Origin: Lysobacteraceae bacterium
GTDB taxonomy: Bacteria; Pseudomonadota; Gammaproteobacteria; Nitrococcales; AK92
Reading direction: 5' to 3'
Assembly (NCBI GenBank): GCA_012523465.1
Contig: JAAYIK010000013.1
Span: forward strand, 124,001 to 188,000
DNA: 64,000 bases
Of the stretch, positions 29,781 to 39,059 are shown one piece after another; position 1 is the stretch's first letter; each line of letters starts with the position of its first letter. The translations under genes were made by a program, and so were the position numbers. The notes beneath the pieces are model-generated. The model saw only the letters and a list, made by a program, of their open reading frames with translations, ran no database searches and was not told the origin of the DNA.

Positions 29781-30636
29781 AAACTGAACTCAGGAGGTGG
29801 CGCTGGCGCCATTCGGCAATGGTCTTCAGCACCAGGGTGATGACCGCGATCAAGGCCAGCAGGGAGGCGGCGGCAAAGGCGCCGGTGGCGTTGTAATCCT
29901 GATAAAGCAGTTCAACATGCAGCGGCAACGTGTTGGTTTCGCCGCGAATGTTTCCGGAAACCACGGAGACGGCGCCGAACTCGCCCACTGCTCGGGCATT
30001 GCAGAGAATGACGCCATAGATGAGCGCCCACTTGATGTTGGGCAGGGTGACCCGCCAGAAGGTTTGCCAGCCGCTGGCACCCAGCGAAGTCGCGGCCTCC
30101 TCTTCCTCGCTGCCCTGAGCCTCCATGAAAGGAATCAGCTCGCGGGCGACGAAGGGACTGGTGATGAAGATGGTTACCAGGATGACGCCGGCGACGTTGA
30201 ACATTAGCTGGATGCCATAAGCGTCCAGCCAGCTGCCCAGCCAGCCGCGGGAGCCGTACAACATGAGGTACATGACGCCGGCCACCACGGGGGATACCGA
30301 AAAGGGAATGTCGATGAATGCGCTCACCAGCCGCTTGCCCGGGAAGTCGAAGCGCGTCACCAGCCAGGCCGCGGCGACACCGAACAGGGTGCTCACCGGG
30401 ACGGCGATGGCGGCGGTCAGCAGAGTCAGGCCGATGGCGTGCAGGGTGTCGGGGTGGGTGAGGTTGGCGACGTAGACCTGCCAGCCAGCGGAGAAGGCTT
30501 GGGCAAAAATCACCAGCAGCGGCATGACGATGATCAGCAGCGCGCCGATCACGCCCACGCCGATCAAGGCCAGGGCGGCCGGGGACAGCCGCTGCCTGGC
30601 GGGTTTGGTTGCGGTTTGTTCGGTTGCGATGCGCAT
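29779..30636 (-). CDS. cysW: Sulfate/thiosulfate ABC transporter permease CysW
   Basis: 285 residues with six membrane spans and the permease EAA loop (EEEAATSLGASGWQTFWRVTLPNI). ARAVGEFGAVSVVSGNIRGETNTLPL is the CysW signature. It forms the membrane pore with CysT. It starts two bases after the cysT stop in the same direction. Confidence 0.94.
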   Translation of the reverse strand: MRIATEQTATKPARQRLSPAALALIGVGVIGALLIIVMPLLVIFAQAFSAGWQVYVANLTHPDTLHAIGLTLLTAAIAVPVSTLFGVAAAWLVTRFDFPGKRLVSAFIDIPFSVSPVVAGVMYLMLYGSRGWLGSWLDAYGIQLMFNVAGVILVTIFITSPFVARELIPFMEAQGSEEEEAATSLGASGWQTFWRVTLPNIKWALIYGVILCNARAVGEFGAVSVVSGNIRGETNTLPLHVELLYQDYNATGAFAAASLLALIAVITLVLKTIAEWRQRHLLSSV

Positions 30637-30638
30637 AG

Positions 30639-31487
30639 TCAGCTCTTGCGGCTATGACGGTTGAGGTAGCCCTGCAGCAGGCTAATGCTGATCAGCAGCG
30701 CGAACGCGGCGGCGAGCATGACGCTGGCCAGCGCGGCGGCCGAGGCATAGTCGTACTCCTCCAGTCGGATCATAATCAGCAGAGAGATCACCTCGGTCTC
30801 ATAAGGCATGTTGCCGGCAATGAAAATGACGGCGCCGAACTCGCCCAGTCCGCGCGCCAGCGAGAGCACGAAGCCGCTTAGCAGCGCTGGCAGAATGGGC
30901 GGGAAGATGACCCGCCGGAAGGTTTGCCAGGCCGTGGCGCCCAGGGTCTGGGCGGCTTCCTCCAGCTCCGGCTCCAGATCCTCCAGCACCGGCTGCACGC
31001 TGCGCACCACGAAGGGCAGCGTGGTGAAGGCCATGGCGACCGTGATGCCCAAGGTCGTGTAGGCGACCTGGATGCCGAGTGGCTCCAGCAGTTTGCCGTA
31101 CCAGCCGTTGCCGGCGAACAGGCCAGTCAAGGCCAGGCCGGCGACCGCGGTCGGCAGGGCGAAGGGCAGGTCGATCACGGCATCCAGCATGGTCCGCCCC
31201 GGAAAGCGGTAGCGCACCAGAATCCAGGCCAGCAGGAGGCCGAGAAAGAGGTTGAAAACGGACGCGCCGAGCGCAGATCCGAGCGTTACTTTGTACGATG
31301 CCAGCGCCCGCTCCGAGGTCACCAGTGACCAGAATTCCTGCAGCCCCAGGCCACCAGCCTTGAGGACCAGGCCGGCCAGCGGCAGCAGGATGATGATGGC
31401 GACAAACAGCAGTGTCGTGCCCAGCGTCAGACCGAAGCCCGGCAGCACGCGTTTCGTCCGTGGCATTGGCAAGGCAGTCGCAAGCAT
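30639..31487 (-). CDS. cysT: Sulfate/thiosulfate ABC transporter permease CysT (CysU)
   Basis: About 282 residues. MPRTKRVLPGFGLTLGTTLLFVAIIILLPL is the typical start, with the EEAAQTLGATAWQTFRRVIFPPI coupling loop and RGLGEFGAVIFIAGNMPYETEVISLLI. The start ATG 31487 is likely, though ATG 31466 (MPRTK) is an alternative. It pairs with CysW downstream and receives substrate from Sbp upstream. Confidence 0.94.
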   Translation of the reverse strand: MLATALPMPRTKRVLPGFGLTLGTTLLFVAIIILLPLAGLVLKAGGLGLQEFWSLVTSERALASYKVTLGSALGASVFNLFLGLLLAWILVRYRFPGRTMLDAVIDLPFALPTAVAGLALTGLFAGNGWYGKLLEPLGIQVAYTTLGITVAMAFTTLPFVVRSVQPVLEDLEPELEEAAQTLGATAWQTFRRVIFPPILPALLSGFVLSLARGLGEFGAVIFIAGNMPYETEVISLLIMIRLEEYDYASAAALASVMLAAAFALLISISLLQGYLNRHSRKS

Positions 31488-31541
31488 GGTCAGTTCCGTT
31501 AAGTGACCGGCAAGCTGTGCACGGTCTCCGCAGCCCAATGA

Positions 31542-31569
31542 GACAGGCTGCCTGCAGAGGCAGCCTGTC
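31542..31569 (-). terminator. Intercistronic hairpin between sbp and cysT
   Basis: A perfect 12-bp inverted repeat (31542-31553 with 31558-31569) with a four-base loop, placed after the sbp stop and before cysT, with no T-run. Such hairpins commonly stabilise the binding-protein mRNA and lower expression of the permeases. A smaller 7-bp GC hairpin follows at 31591-31605. Confidence 0.6.
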
Positions 31570-31635
31570 CTCGACAGCTGGCCGGTTCGGCCGCCGCTGC
31601 GGCGGCTCGTTCCGAAGCGAAGGCGGTGCAGGGCA

Positions 31636-32640
31636 TCAACGCCGGGTCCTGCGCATCAGCTGGTCGAACATCGCATCGGATGCGAAGTGGAGCTCCTGGA
31701 TCTTGTCCCAGTCGCCGATCACTTCCTCGACCTTGATCAGCTCGGTGGGCGGGAACTGATCGGCATATTTCTCGGCGATCGCCGGCGAACGCACCCGATA
31801 GTAGCGCTGTGCCAGCAGTTCCTGCGCCTCGTCGCTGTAGAGGTAGTTCAGATACGCCTCGGCGACCTTGCGGCTGCCGCGCCGATCCGCCACCCGGTCG
31901 ACCACGCTGACCGGGAAGTCGGCCACCACCGTGGTCGAAGGCACCACCACCTCGAAGGCCTGGTCACCGTATTCCTTGCGGATGTTGTGGGTCTCGGCCT
32001 CGAAGGTGATCAACACATCGCCGATCTTGCGCTCGACGAAGGTCGTGGTGGCGCCACGGCCGCCGGTGTCGAACACCGGCACGTTGGCGAGAAAACGGAC
32101 CATGAAGTCCTTGATCTTCTCCTCGTCGCCGTCGAACTGTTTCAGGGCCCAGGTCCAGGCACCCAGGTAGGTATAGCGCGCATTGCCGGAAGTCTTGGGA
32201 TTGGGGAAGACCACCTTGACCCCTTCGGCGGCCAGGTCGCCCCAGTCACGGATGTTCTTGGGGTTGCCCTTGCGCACCAGGAAGGCCGGCGCCGAGTAGT
32301 AGGGCGAGCTGTCGTGCGGTAGCCGGCTCTTCCAGTCGGCCGCGATCAGGCCGTTCTTGGCCAGCATTTCGATGTCGGTGTACTGGTTGAAAGTCACCAC
32401 ATCCGCCTGCAGGCCCTCGATAATCGCTCGCGCCTGCCGCGAGGTGCCGGCGTGCGACTGCCGGATGGTGACGTCCTCGCCGGTCTCCGCCTTCCAGTAG
32501 GACTGGAACTTCGGATTGATCTCGGCGAACAGCTCGCGCGCGATGTCGTAGGACGCGTTGAGGATCTCGGTTGCTGCCTTGGCCGGCGTCACCGCCAGCC
32601 CAATCGACAGGGCCAGAGCGCCCAACAGACGGTGTTTCAT
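31636..32640 (-). CDS. sbp: Sulfate ABC transporter substrate-binding protein
   Basis: 334 residues with a signal peptide (1-22, ending AKA). The mature protein begins [23 protein letters not shown]; the sulfate-contact segments [40 protein letters not shown] and [11 protein letters not shown] are all present. It is periplasmic and delivers sulfate or thiosulfate to CysTW. It is first in the sbp-cysT-cysW unit and divergent from cysA. Confidence 0.95.
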   Translation of the reverse strand: MKHRLLGALALSIGLAVTPAKAATEILNASYDIARELFAEINPKFQSYWKAETGEDVTIRQSHAGTSRQARAIIEGLQADVVTFNQYTDIEMLAKNGLIAADWKSRLPHDSSPYYSAPAFLVRKGNPKNIRDWGDLAAEGVKVVFPNPKTSGNARYTYLGAWTWALKQFDGDEEKIKDFMVRFLANVPVFDTGGRGATTTFVERKIGDVLITFEAETHNIRKEYGDQAFEVVVPSTTVVADFPVSVVDRVADRRGSRKVAEAYLNYLYSDEAQELLAQRYYRVRSPAIAEKYADQFPPTELIKVEEVIGDWDKIQELHFASDAMFDQLMRRTRR

Positions 32641-32852
32641 TGCATGAGCTCCATGAACAGCGAGTCGATGATGCGATGCGTCATCATAAGCCGCGTCCAA
32701 ATAGCGATAAAGAATTAATGATAATGTGGTCATGCTCACCTGGAATAAGTCGCATATTCCCTTGCTATATAAACCTATGCGAAGTCATTCCTTCTTCTTA
32801 TGAGCGAAAGGGCTTATGGTGTGCGCGACGACGTGAAGGAGGCGGCAAGCCC
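32641..32852. promoter_or_regulatory. Divergent sbp/cysA control region
   Basis: An AT-rich 212-bp stretch between divergent sbp and cysA. It holds GGAATA-N7-TATTCC (32742-32760), a TATATAA element near 32766, and TATCAT-like minus-strand -10 candidates near 32717-32722. Sulfate uptake genes are normally activated by CysB under sulfur limitation; the dyad is a candidate but not a confirmed CysB site. AAGGAGG precedes cysA. Confidence 0.5.
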
Positions 32853-33932
32853 ATGAGCATTACTGTGCGCCAGGTTTACAAGCGCTTCGGCAGCTTCGTA
32901 GCCCTGAACAACGTGGATTTGGAAATTCCGCAAGGTGAGCTCGTAGCCCTGCTCGGTCCGTCCGGTTCTGGCAAGACGACCTTGCTGCGCGTCATTGCTG
33001 GCCTGGAGCGGCCCGACTCCGGCCAGATCCTGTTTCACGGCGAAGACGCGACCAACGTCCATGTGCGCGAGCGCCAGGTTGGCTTCGTCTTCCAGCACTA
33101 TGCGCTGTTCCGCCACATGACGGTGTTCGACAACGTCGCCTTCGGGCTGCGCGTACGGCCGCGGCGCCAGCGGCCCAAGGAGTCGGAAATTCGGGCTCGG
33201 GTCAATAAGCTGCTGGAGCTGGTCCAGCTGGAGTGGCTGGCCGACCGCTATCCTTCGCAGCTTTCCGGAGGCCAGCGACAGCGCGTGGCCTTGGCGCGGG
33301 CGCTGGCCGTGGAGCCCAAGGTGCTGCTGCTCGACGAGCCCTTCGGCGCCCTCGACGCCCAAGTGCGCAAGGAGCTGCGACGTTGGCTGCGGCGGCTGCA
33401 CGACGAGATCCACGTCACCAGTGTGTTCGTCACCCACGATCAGGAAGAGGCCCTTGAGGTCGCCGACCGAGTGGTGGTCATGAACCGTGGCAACATTGAG
33501 CAGATCGGCAGCCCGGAAGAGGTCTACGACCATCCCGCCACGCCCTTCGTCTATCAGTTCCTGGGCCACGTGAATCTGTTCCATGGTCGCGTCGTCCGGG
33601 GCAAGGCGCGCATTGGCGAGCTAGAAATTCCGGCGCCGGAGTTGGCCAACGTCGAGGACAGCGCTGCGGTGGCTTACGTGCGTCCACACGAATGGGAGGT
33701 GCTGGAGCAGCCGGCCACCGATACGCTGCGCGCCAGGGTGGAAGAGGTGTCCATCGTCGGCCCCGTGGTGCGGGTGGAGCTAACCGACGAGGCCAGCGGC
33801 ACACCCATCTCGGTCGAGCTGGACAAAGGGCGCTACCGTCAGCTGCGCCTGACCCGTGGCGCCATCAGCTATCTGCGCCCCCTGAACAGTCGTGTCTTCG
33901 TCGAGCCGGAGCGCAGCGCTAAATCCGCCTGA
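32853..33932 (+). CDS. cysA: Sulfate/thiosulfate import ATP-binding protein CysA
   Basis: 359 residues from ATG 32853 ([20 protein letters not shown]). Walker A is [13 protein letters not shown]-loop [20 protein letters not shown], signature [15 protein letters not shown], Walker [13 protein letters not shown] and the H-loop [14 protein letters not shown]-terminal TOBE regulatory domain follows ([16 protein letters not shown]). It energises CysTW. It is transcribed away from the other sulfate genes, an uncommon arrangement. Confidence 0.95.
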   Translation: MSITVRQVYKRFGSFVALNNVDLEIPQGELVALLGPSGSGKTTLLRVIAGLERPDSGQILFHGEDATNVHVRERQVGFVFQHYALFRHMTVFDNVAFGLRVRPRRQRPKESEIRARVNKLLELVQLEWLADRYPSQLSGGQRQRVALARALAVEPKVLLLDEPFGALDAQVRKELRRWLRRLHDEIHVTSVFVTHDQEEALEVADRVVVMNRGNIEQIGSPEEVYDHPATPFVYQFLGHVNLFHGRVVRGKARIGELEIPAPELANVEDSAAVAYVRPHEWEVLEQPATDTLRARVEEVSIVGPVVRVELTDEASGTPISVELDKGRYRQLRLTRGAISYLRPLNSRVFVEPERSAKSA

Positions 33933-34015
33933 GCCGGTGTCATCCGCTAGCTGCCCGCCGCCGTCCGCGTCCGGTAACATGGTGCTCATGTGGGGATATT
34001 CGCTCGGAGGCGGCG

Positions 34016-35464
34016 TTGCAGCGATTCGGAACGCATTGGCAAGGTTTGCTTTTCAGCCGGCGTGGTTTCCTGCAGGTAGCAGGAGCCGTGGCCGTGGCAG
34101 CCGCGTTGCGGCCGTTGACGGCGAGCGGCGCACGCCCCGGCTTGCGCGAGTACCAGCTGACCCTGACCCCCGCCGAAGCTAAGCTGCTTGGGCCCGAGCA
34201 TCCGGCGGTGCCGGTCTGGTCTTACAACGGCCAGGTGCCGGGACCGCTGCTGCGGGTTCGCCAGGGCGAGCGGCTGCGGGTGGTGGTGGAAAACCGGCTT
34301 ACCGAGGAAACCACGGTCCACTGGCACGGCCTGCGCGTGCCCAACGACCAGGACGGCGTGCCGCATCTCACGCAAGAGCCGATCGCGCCCGGCGGCAGGC
34401 ATGTCTATGAGTTCGTCTGCCCGGATGCGGGGACCTTCTGGTATCACCCGCACCAGCGCTCGCACGAGCAAGTCGGCCGCGGGCTTTACGGGGCCCTCGT
34501 CGTCGAGGAAAGCGCGCCGATTGCCGTCGACAGGGACGTGGTCTGGATCCTGGATGACTGGCGCATCGATCGGAGCGGCCAGCTGGCCGAGCCGTTCGGG
34601 CACCGGCACGACATCGCCCATGCCGGCCGTCTCGGCAATGCCATCACGCTCAACGGTGAGCGGCTGCTGGAGTTCCCCGTCCGCCGCGGCGAGCGCATCC
34701 GGTTGCGCCTGCTCAATGCCGCCAACGCGCGCATCTTCGCGCTGAGTTTTCTCCAGCACGATCCCATCGTCATCGCCTACGACGGCCAGCCGGTGACGCC
34801 GCACCGCCCCGAAGGCGGGCGCATCGTGCTTGGCCCGGCCATGCGAGCGGACCTGCTGCTGACCGCCAGTGGCGAGTCCGGCCAGCGCTATCCGGTGCAC
34901 GACACCTTTTATCCGCATGCTGCCTATGAGCTGCTGGAGCTGGTCTATGCCGATGTGCCGCTGCGCGACGTGCCACTGCCGGCCAGCTTCGAGCTGCCAC
35001 CGAATCCGCTACAGGAGCCAGACCTGCAAGCGGCCGAGCGCCACCAAATCCGCTTTCAGGGCGGCATGCATGGCGAGCTGCGCCAGGCCATCATGGACGG
35101 CAAGCCGGTCGACATCCGCCAGATGCTGCATGCCGGCAAGGCCTGGGCGGTTAACGGCGTGGTAGCGACCGGCCACGTGCACGAGCCGATTCTCACCCTG
35201 CGGCGGAATCGCAGCTACCTGCTGCAACTGGTCAACGACACGGCCTGGCACCATCCCATCCATCTGCATGGGCACAGCTTCCGGGTCCTGAGCCGCAACG
35301 GTGTGCCGACCGCGCACAGAGAGTGGCGGGACACGGTCCTGATGGCGCCTCGGGAAGAAGTCGAGATCGCCTTGGTGGCTGACAACCCCGGCGACTGGAT
35401 GTTCCATTGCCATATCCTCGATCACCAGCTGGGCGGCATGATGGCGGTCATTCGAGTTGTGTAG
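34016..35464 (+). CDS. Tat-exported multicopper oxidase
   Basis: 482 residues, TTG start after GGAGG. The N terminus has a twin-arginine signal (SRRGFLQ, residues 14-20) and a hydrophobic core, so it is exported folded. Three cupredoxin domains carry all copper motifs: HWHGLRVP, WYHPHQRSH, HPIHLHGHSF and FHCHILDHQLGGMM (T1 with an axial Met). It resembles CueO/SufI-type oxidases that detoxify Cu(I) or oxidise metals. No Met-rich insert like that of CueO is obvious. Its 3' end overlaps the convergent GDT1-type gene by 17 bp. Confidence 0.92.
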   Translation: MQRFGTHWQGLLFSRRGFLQVAGAVAVAAALRPLTASGARPGLREYQLTLTPAEAKLLGPEHPAVPVWSYNGQVPGPLLRVRQGERLRVVVENRLTEETTVHWHGLRVPNDQDGVPHLTQEPIAPGGRHVYEFVCPDAGTFWYHPHQRSHEQVGRGLYGALVVEESAPIAVDRDVVWILDDWRIDRSGQLAEPFGHRHDIAHAGRLGNAITLNGERLLEFPVRRGERIRLRLLNAANARIFALSFLQHDPIVIAYDGQPVTPHRPEGGRIVLGPAMRADLLLTASGESGQRYPVHDTFYPHAAYELLELVYADVPLRDVPLPASFELPPNPLQEPDLQAAERHQIRFQGGMHGELRQAIMDGKPVDIRQMLHAGKAWAVNGVVATGHVHEPILTLRRNRSYLLQLVNDTAWHHPIHLHGHSFRVLSRNGVPTAHREWRDTVLMAPREEVEIALVADNPGDWMFHCHILDHQLGGMMAVIRVV

Positions 35465-36041
35465 GGGCGGGCAGCGGGGAAGGGGCTGCGCCGGTGAAAT
35501 AGGCGAACGCGCCCAGGGCGACGAAGACCGTGGCGGCGATCACGCGGATGGCGCGCAGTGGCAACCTGTCCGCCGTCAGCTGCCCGGCCAGCACCGCCGG
35601 TACGTTGGCCGCCAGCATGCCGATCGTGGTGCCGACCACGACCATCGCCACGGCCTGATATTCCAGCGCCAGCACCACGGTGGCGATCTGCGTCTTGTCG
35701 CCGATCTCGGCGAGGAAGAAGGTGATCAAGGTCGTCAGAAAAGGGCCAAAGCGATATGAGGCCTCTGCCTCGTCTTCGCGGTCGGGAACCAGAATCCACA
35801 GTCCCATGGCGACGAACAGCACGGCCGCCAGCCAGTTCAGGGTCTCTTCGGGGATGCGGCCCGCCAGCCAGGAACCCAGGTCGGCGGCAATGGCGTGGTT
35901 GGCGAGGGTGGCGACGAGAATGCCGGCGATGATCGGAAAGGGGCGACGGAGACGTGCCGCGAGAATCAGCGCCAGCAGCTGGGTCTTGTCGCCGATTTCA
36001 GCCAGGGTGACTGCAAAGAAGGAGACGAGCAGGGCCGTCAA
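35448..36041 (-). CDS. GDT1/UPF0016-family divalent cation exporter (manganese)
   Basis: About 197 residues with six membrane spans in two repeats, each holding the ion motif EIGDKTQ (LAEIGDKTQLLALILAAR; LAEIGDKTQIATVVLALE). Members of this family (MneA-, GDT1- and TMEM165-like) export manganese or exchange Ca/Mn. TTG 36041 is chosen because it gives the usual short start (TALLVSFFAVTLAEIGDKTQ) and has AAAGGCG before it; the frame opens at GTG 36083, but that lies in the riboswitch expression platform. A yybP-ykoY riboswitch upstream fits Mn control. Confidence 0.88.
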   Translation of the reverse strand: MTALLVSFFAVTLAEIGDKTQLLALILAARLRRPFPIIAGILVATLANHAIAADLGSWLAGRIPEETLNWLAAVLFVAMGLWILVPDREDEAEASYRFGPFLTTLITFFLAEIGDKTQIATVVLALEYQAVAMVVVGTTIGMLAANVPAVLAGQLTADRLPLRAIRVIAATVFVALGAFAYFTGAAPSPLPAPTQLE

Positions 36042-36077
36042 TCGTTTGCGCCTTTGGGATGGGAGCGTTTCGACCAA

Positions 36078-36122
36078 TGACACGACACCGCGGTCCCATC
36101 CCGATTTCGCGGTGTCATGTCA
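36078..36122 (-). promoter_or_regulatory. Expression-platform hairpin of the Mn riboswitch
   Basis: A 15-bp stem (36078-36092 with 36108-36122, one G-U pair) and a 15-base loop. Its 5' arm shares bases with the 3' strand of aptamer P1. The loop sequence GGGATGGGA (36094-36102) is perfectly complementary to TCCCATCCC (36056-36064), directly before the AAAGGCG ribosome site, so loop and translation-start region could pair. Confidence 0.65.
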
Positions 36123-36227
36123 TAGGTCTCGTCAAGCGAAACGCCGCACCCGCCACGGCGCATTGAGGCGCCAAGCATGTTGACGGGCGCCCTTCCCGAA
36201 GGAGGAAGGCGACTACTCCCCTAAGAC
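36119..36227 (-). ncRNA. yybP-ykoY manganese riboswitch
   Basis: Read on the minus strand, the conserved yybP-ykoY blocks occur in order: GGGGAGTAG, then a hairpin closed by CCTTC/GAAGG, then CCCGTCAACATGCTTGG, and finally GACGAGACCTATGAC. P1 would pair GTCTTAG with CTATGAC. This family senses Mn(II) in the leaders of exporters such as mntP and alx, and here it precedes a GDT1-type exporter. A TAGAAT at 36234-36239 may be the -10 of the leader transcript. Confidence 0.85.
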
Positions 36228-36386
36228 GCTAGCAATTCTAGCCCCGTCGCGAGGAAGAGGCCAGCCTTGGGGGCAGTTGGTCAGACCGATAGCTTTGTCG
36301 TAGACTGCGGACATGCTCGATACCGCGCCGAGTCCTGTCAGTTCCTCGATCGTTCGCCTAGGCGCAAGCCAGGATGTTGCTTCGTC

Positions 36387-37709
36387 GTGACTCTCACCGC
36401 TTTCATCGTCATAACGGCGCTTATTCTCGTCAACGCACTCTACGTCGCTGCGGAATTCGCCACCGTCGGCGTCCGTCACAGTCAAGTCCAGCAAAAAGCG
36501 GAAGAGGGTAGCGCGCTCGCCAAGCGGCTGATGCCCATCGTCAGCGACACCGCGGCGCTAGACCGCTACATCGCTGCCTGCCAGATCGGCATTACCATCT
36601 CCAGTCTCGTGCTGGGCGCCTACGGCCAGGCCACTCTGGCGCGCGATCTCACGCCCATGTTCCAGGCTTTCGGCGGCATGCAAGAGCTGGCCGCCCAATC
36701 CGCGGCCACGGTCATCGTACTCGTCGTGCTAACCGGCCTGCAGATGGTGATCGGCGAGCTGGTGCCGAAGTCGCTGGCATTGCAATACCCTCTGCAGACC
36801 GCGCTTTACACCTATCTTCCGATGCGCTGGTCGCTGGCCGTGATGAAGTGGTTCATCATGGTCCTGAACGGCAGCGGCAACCTCATCCTCAAGGCGCTGG
36901 GGATACGCCATTCCCGTCACCGCCACATCCATTCGCCCGAGGAAATCGACCTGTTGATCGCGGAAAGCCGCGAGCTCGGGCTGCTGGACGTGGACGAGCA
37001 GCAGCGGCTGCATGAGGCACTGTTCCTGAGCCGGCGCACGGCGCGCCAGCTCATGGTGCCGCGCCGCTTCGTGAACGGCGTCGACGCCGACGTCTCGGCA
37101 CGGGAGTTGATGCGGCTGGCGGTGGAGTCGCCTTATTCCACCCTGCCGGTCTACACCGGATCGGACCAGCGGCCCATTGGTATGCTGCACACCAAGGACA
37201 TCGCCACCCACTTCGTCGCCACCGGCAAGCTGCCCACCCCCCGCGAGATCATGCGGCCGCTGGTGGTCGTCCTGGAGAACGTGACCGGGGCCCGCCTGCT
37301 GGCCGTCATGCGCGAGCGCGGCGTGCGCAAACTCATCGTCATCGACGAGTATGGCTCTATGCGTGGCCTGGTGACCCTGGACGACGTGCTGTCGGTGCTG
37401 GTCGGCGGCGTCGCCGACGAGTACAAGAGCGAAGGGCCGCAGGCCGAGCCGCTGCCCGACGGGCGCGTGCGGCTGCCCGGAATCATGCGGCTGGATGATG
37501 CCATCGCCGCCACCGGCCATGCCTGGACCAGCGAAGCCAGCACGGTTGCCGGGTTCATCATCACAGCGCTGGAGCGTATTCCTTCCACTGGCGAGCGGTT
37601 CGAAATTGAAGGCATCGACATCGAGATCGAGCGCATGGACGGCCCCGCCATCGAATCCGTGCTGGTGACGCCCATGGCTGAGGCTGCTTCGGACGCAGAG
37701 GGTCTGTGA
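36387..37709 (+). CDS. CNNM/CorC-family protein (hemolysin-type, DUF21-CBS), first copy
   Basis: 440 residues from GTG 36387; the frame opens upstream at 36267 but residues before the first membrane span look non-coding. Order: DUF21/CNNM membrane domain (TLTAFIVITALILVNALYVAAEFATVG; VIGELVPKSLALQYP), two CBS motifs (residues about 200-320, TRELM-like contacts PYSTLPVYTGS and GVRKLIVIDEYGSMRGLVTLDDVL), and a CorC_HlyC domain. The group exports Mg or Co; older annotations call it hemolysin. The stop overlaps the next gene region (GTGA). Confidence 0.9.
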   Translation: MTLTAFIVITALILVNALYVAAEFATVGVRHSQVQQKAEEGSALAKRLMPIVSDTAALDRYIAACQIGITISSLVLGAYGQATLARDLTPMFQAFGGMQELAAQSAATVIVLVVLTGLQMVIGELVPKSLALQYPLQTALYTYLPMRWSLAVMKWFIMVLNGSGNLILKALGIRHSRHRHIHSPEEIDLLIAESRELGLLDVDEQQRLHEALFLSRRTARQLMVPRRFVNGVDADVSARELMRLAVESPYSTLPVYTGSDQRPIGMLHTKDIATHFVATGKLPTPREIMRPLVVVLENVTGARLLAVMRERGVRKLIVIDEYGSMRGLVTLDDVLSVLVGGVADEYKSEGPQAEPLPDGRVRLPGIMRLDDAIAATGHAWTSEASTVAGFIITALERIPSTGERFEIEGIDIEIERMDGPAIESVLVTPMAEAASDAEGL

Positions 37710-37711
37710 GC

Positions 37712-39034
37712 ATGAGCTGGCTGATACCGACCCTGGTGATACTTGCGCTGATCGCGCTCAACGGCCTGTTCGTCGCCGCCGAGTTCGCCATCATCAGCGC
37801 ACCAAGGACCGCCATCGAGCGCCGCGCCCAGGATGGCGAGAAGAGCGCCCAGCGCGTGCTGGCGATCATCCAGGACCCGTTGCGACAAGACCGCTATATC
37901 GCCACCGCCCAGCTCGGCATCACTTTCGCCAGCCTGGCGCTTGGCATGTACGGCGAGCAGACCCTGGCTAGGGGGCTGGCTTCGCTCCTGGAACCGGTCA
38001 GCCTGCCGCAATGGATCGGCGTGCACGCCATCGCTAGCGTGGTGGCCATCGGCGTGCTGACCTATCTGCACATCGTGCTTGGCGAGATGGTGCCCAAGTC
38101 GCTGGCGCTGATCTGCGCCGAGCAAACCGTGCTGTGGATCTCGCAGCCGATGCTGTGGCTGAAGCGCCTCGGCTATCCGCTGGTAGTCGCCCTCAATGGC
38201 CTGGGGATTGGTGTTCTGCGCCTCATGGGCATTGAGCGGCGTCTCACCAGCGGCCACTACCACAGCACCGAGGAGCTGGAGATGATCGTCGAGGAGAGTG
38301 AGCAGAGCGGGGTGCTGGATCCGGAGGCCGGCCAGATCCTGCGCGATCTGCTGGCTTTCCGCGAGCGCACCCTGGGCGAGGTCATGGTGCCGCGGGTGCA
38401 GGTGACCGGCCTGCCGCTCGGAGCGCGCCCCGAAGAGATCGCTGCTGTCATCCGCCAGAGCGCGCGCACTCGCTATCCGGTCTACGAAGGCAGCCTGGAC
38501 AACATCGTCGGCATCATTCACATCAAGGAACTGCTGCGACTGCTGGTTTCAGGCCGCCCCATCTCGCGCGAGGACGTCCACGTCACTGCTTTCCTGCCCG
38601 AGACCGCGCGTCTGGACGCGGCGCTGAACGCCATGCGCAGCGCCCGTACCCACATGGTGGTGGTCATCGACGAATACGGCGGCACCGCCGGCATCGCGAC
38701 CATCGAGGATTTGGGCGAAGAGGTGGTCGGAGAGATCGGCGAGGACGGCGAGGGGAGCGAGGCCCTTTTCGACGCCGAAGGCCGCCTCTACGTGGCGGGC
38801 GACTGGCGGCTGGATGAGGTGGGCGAAGAGCTGGGCATCGAGCTGGAGCATCCCGAGGTCGACAGCATCGGCGGCCTGGTGCTGCTCCTGCTGGAGCGCG
38901 AGCCGCAGGTGGGCGACAGCGTCCGCTACGCCGGGCTGCAGATCACCGTGCTCACGGTGGAGGGCCACGCGGTCGGCCAGTGTGTGGTCTCGCGGGAAGG
39001 CGAGGACGACGCGCCCGCGCCACAGGCGCAATAG
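37712..39034 (+). CDS. CNNM/CorC-family protein (hemolysin-type, DUF21-CBS), second copy
   Basis: 440 residues, same architecture and length as its upstream neighbour: DUF21 membrane domain (LNGLFVAAEFAIISAPRTAIE; VLGEMVPKSLALIC), CBS pair (TRYPVYEGSLDNIVGIIHIKELL; HMVVVIDEYGGTAGIATIEDL) and CorC_HlyC domain. ATG 37712 is preferred, with AGAGGG nine bases upstream; GTG 37706 overlaps the previous stop. The tandem arrangement suggests gene duplication and possibly a heteromer for Mg/Co efflux. Confidence 0.9.
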   Translation: MSWLIPTLVILALIALNGLFVAAEFAIISAPRTAIERRAQDGEKSAQRVLAIIQDPLRQDRYIATAQLGITFASLALGMYGEQTLARGLASLLEPVSLPQWIGVHAIASVVAIGVLTYLHIVLGEMVPKSLALICAEQTVLWISQPMLWLKRLGYPLVVALNGLGIGVLRLMGIERRLTSGHYHSTEELEMIVEESEQSGVLDPEAGQILRDLLAFRERTLGEVMVPRVQVTGLPLGARPEEIAAVIRQSARTRYPVYEGSLDNIVGIIHIKELLRLLVSGRPISREDVHVTAFLPETARLDAALNAMRSARTHMVVVIDEYGGTAGIATIEDLGEEVVGEIGEDGEGSEALFDAEGRLYVAGDWRLDEVGEELGIELEHPEVDSIGGLVLLLLEREPQVGDSVRYAGLQITVLTVEGHAVGQCVVSREGEDDAPAPQAQ

Positions 39035-39059
39035 GCGCACGCGGCCACGGGCGAGGCGG

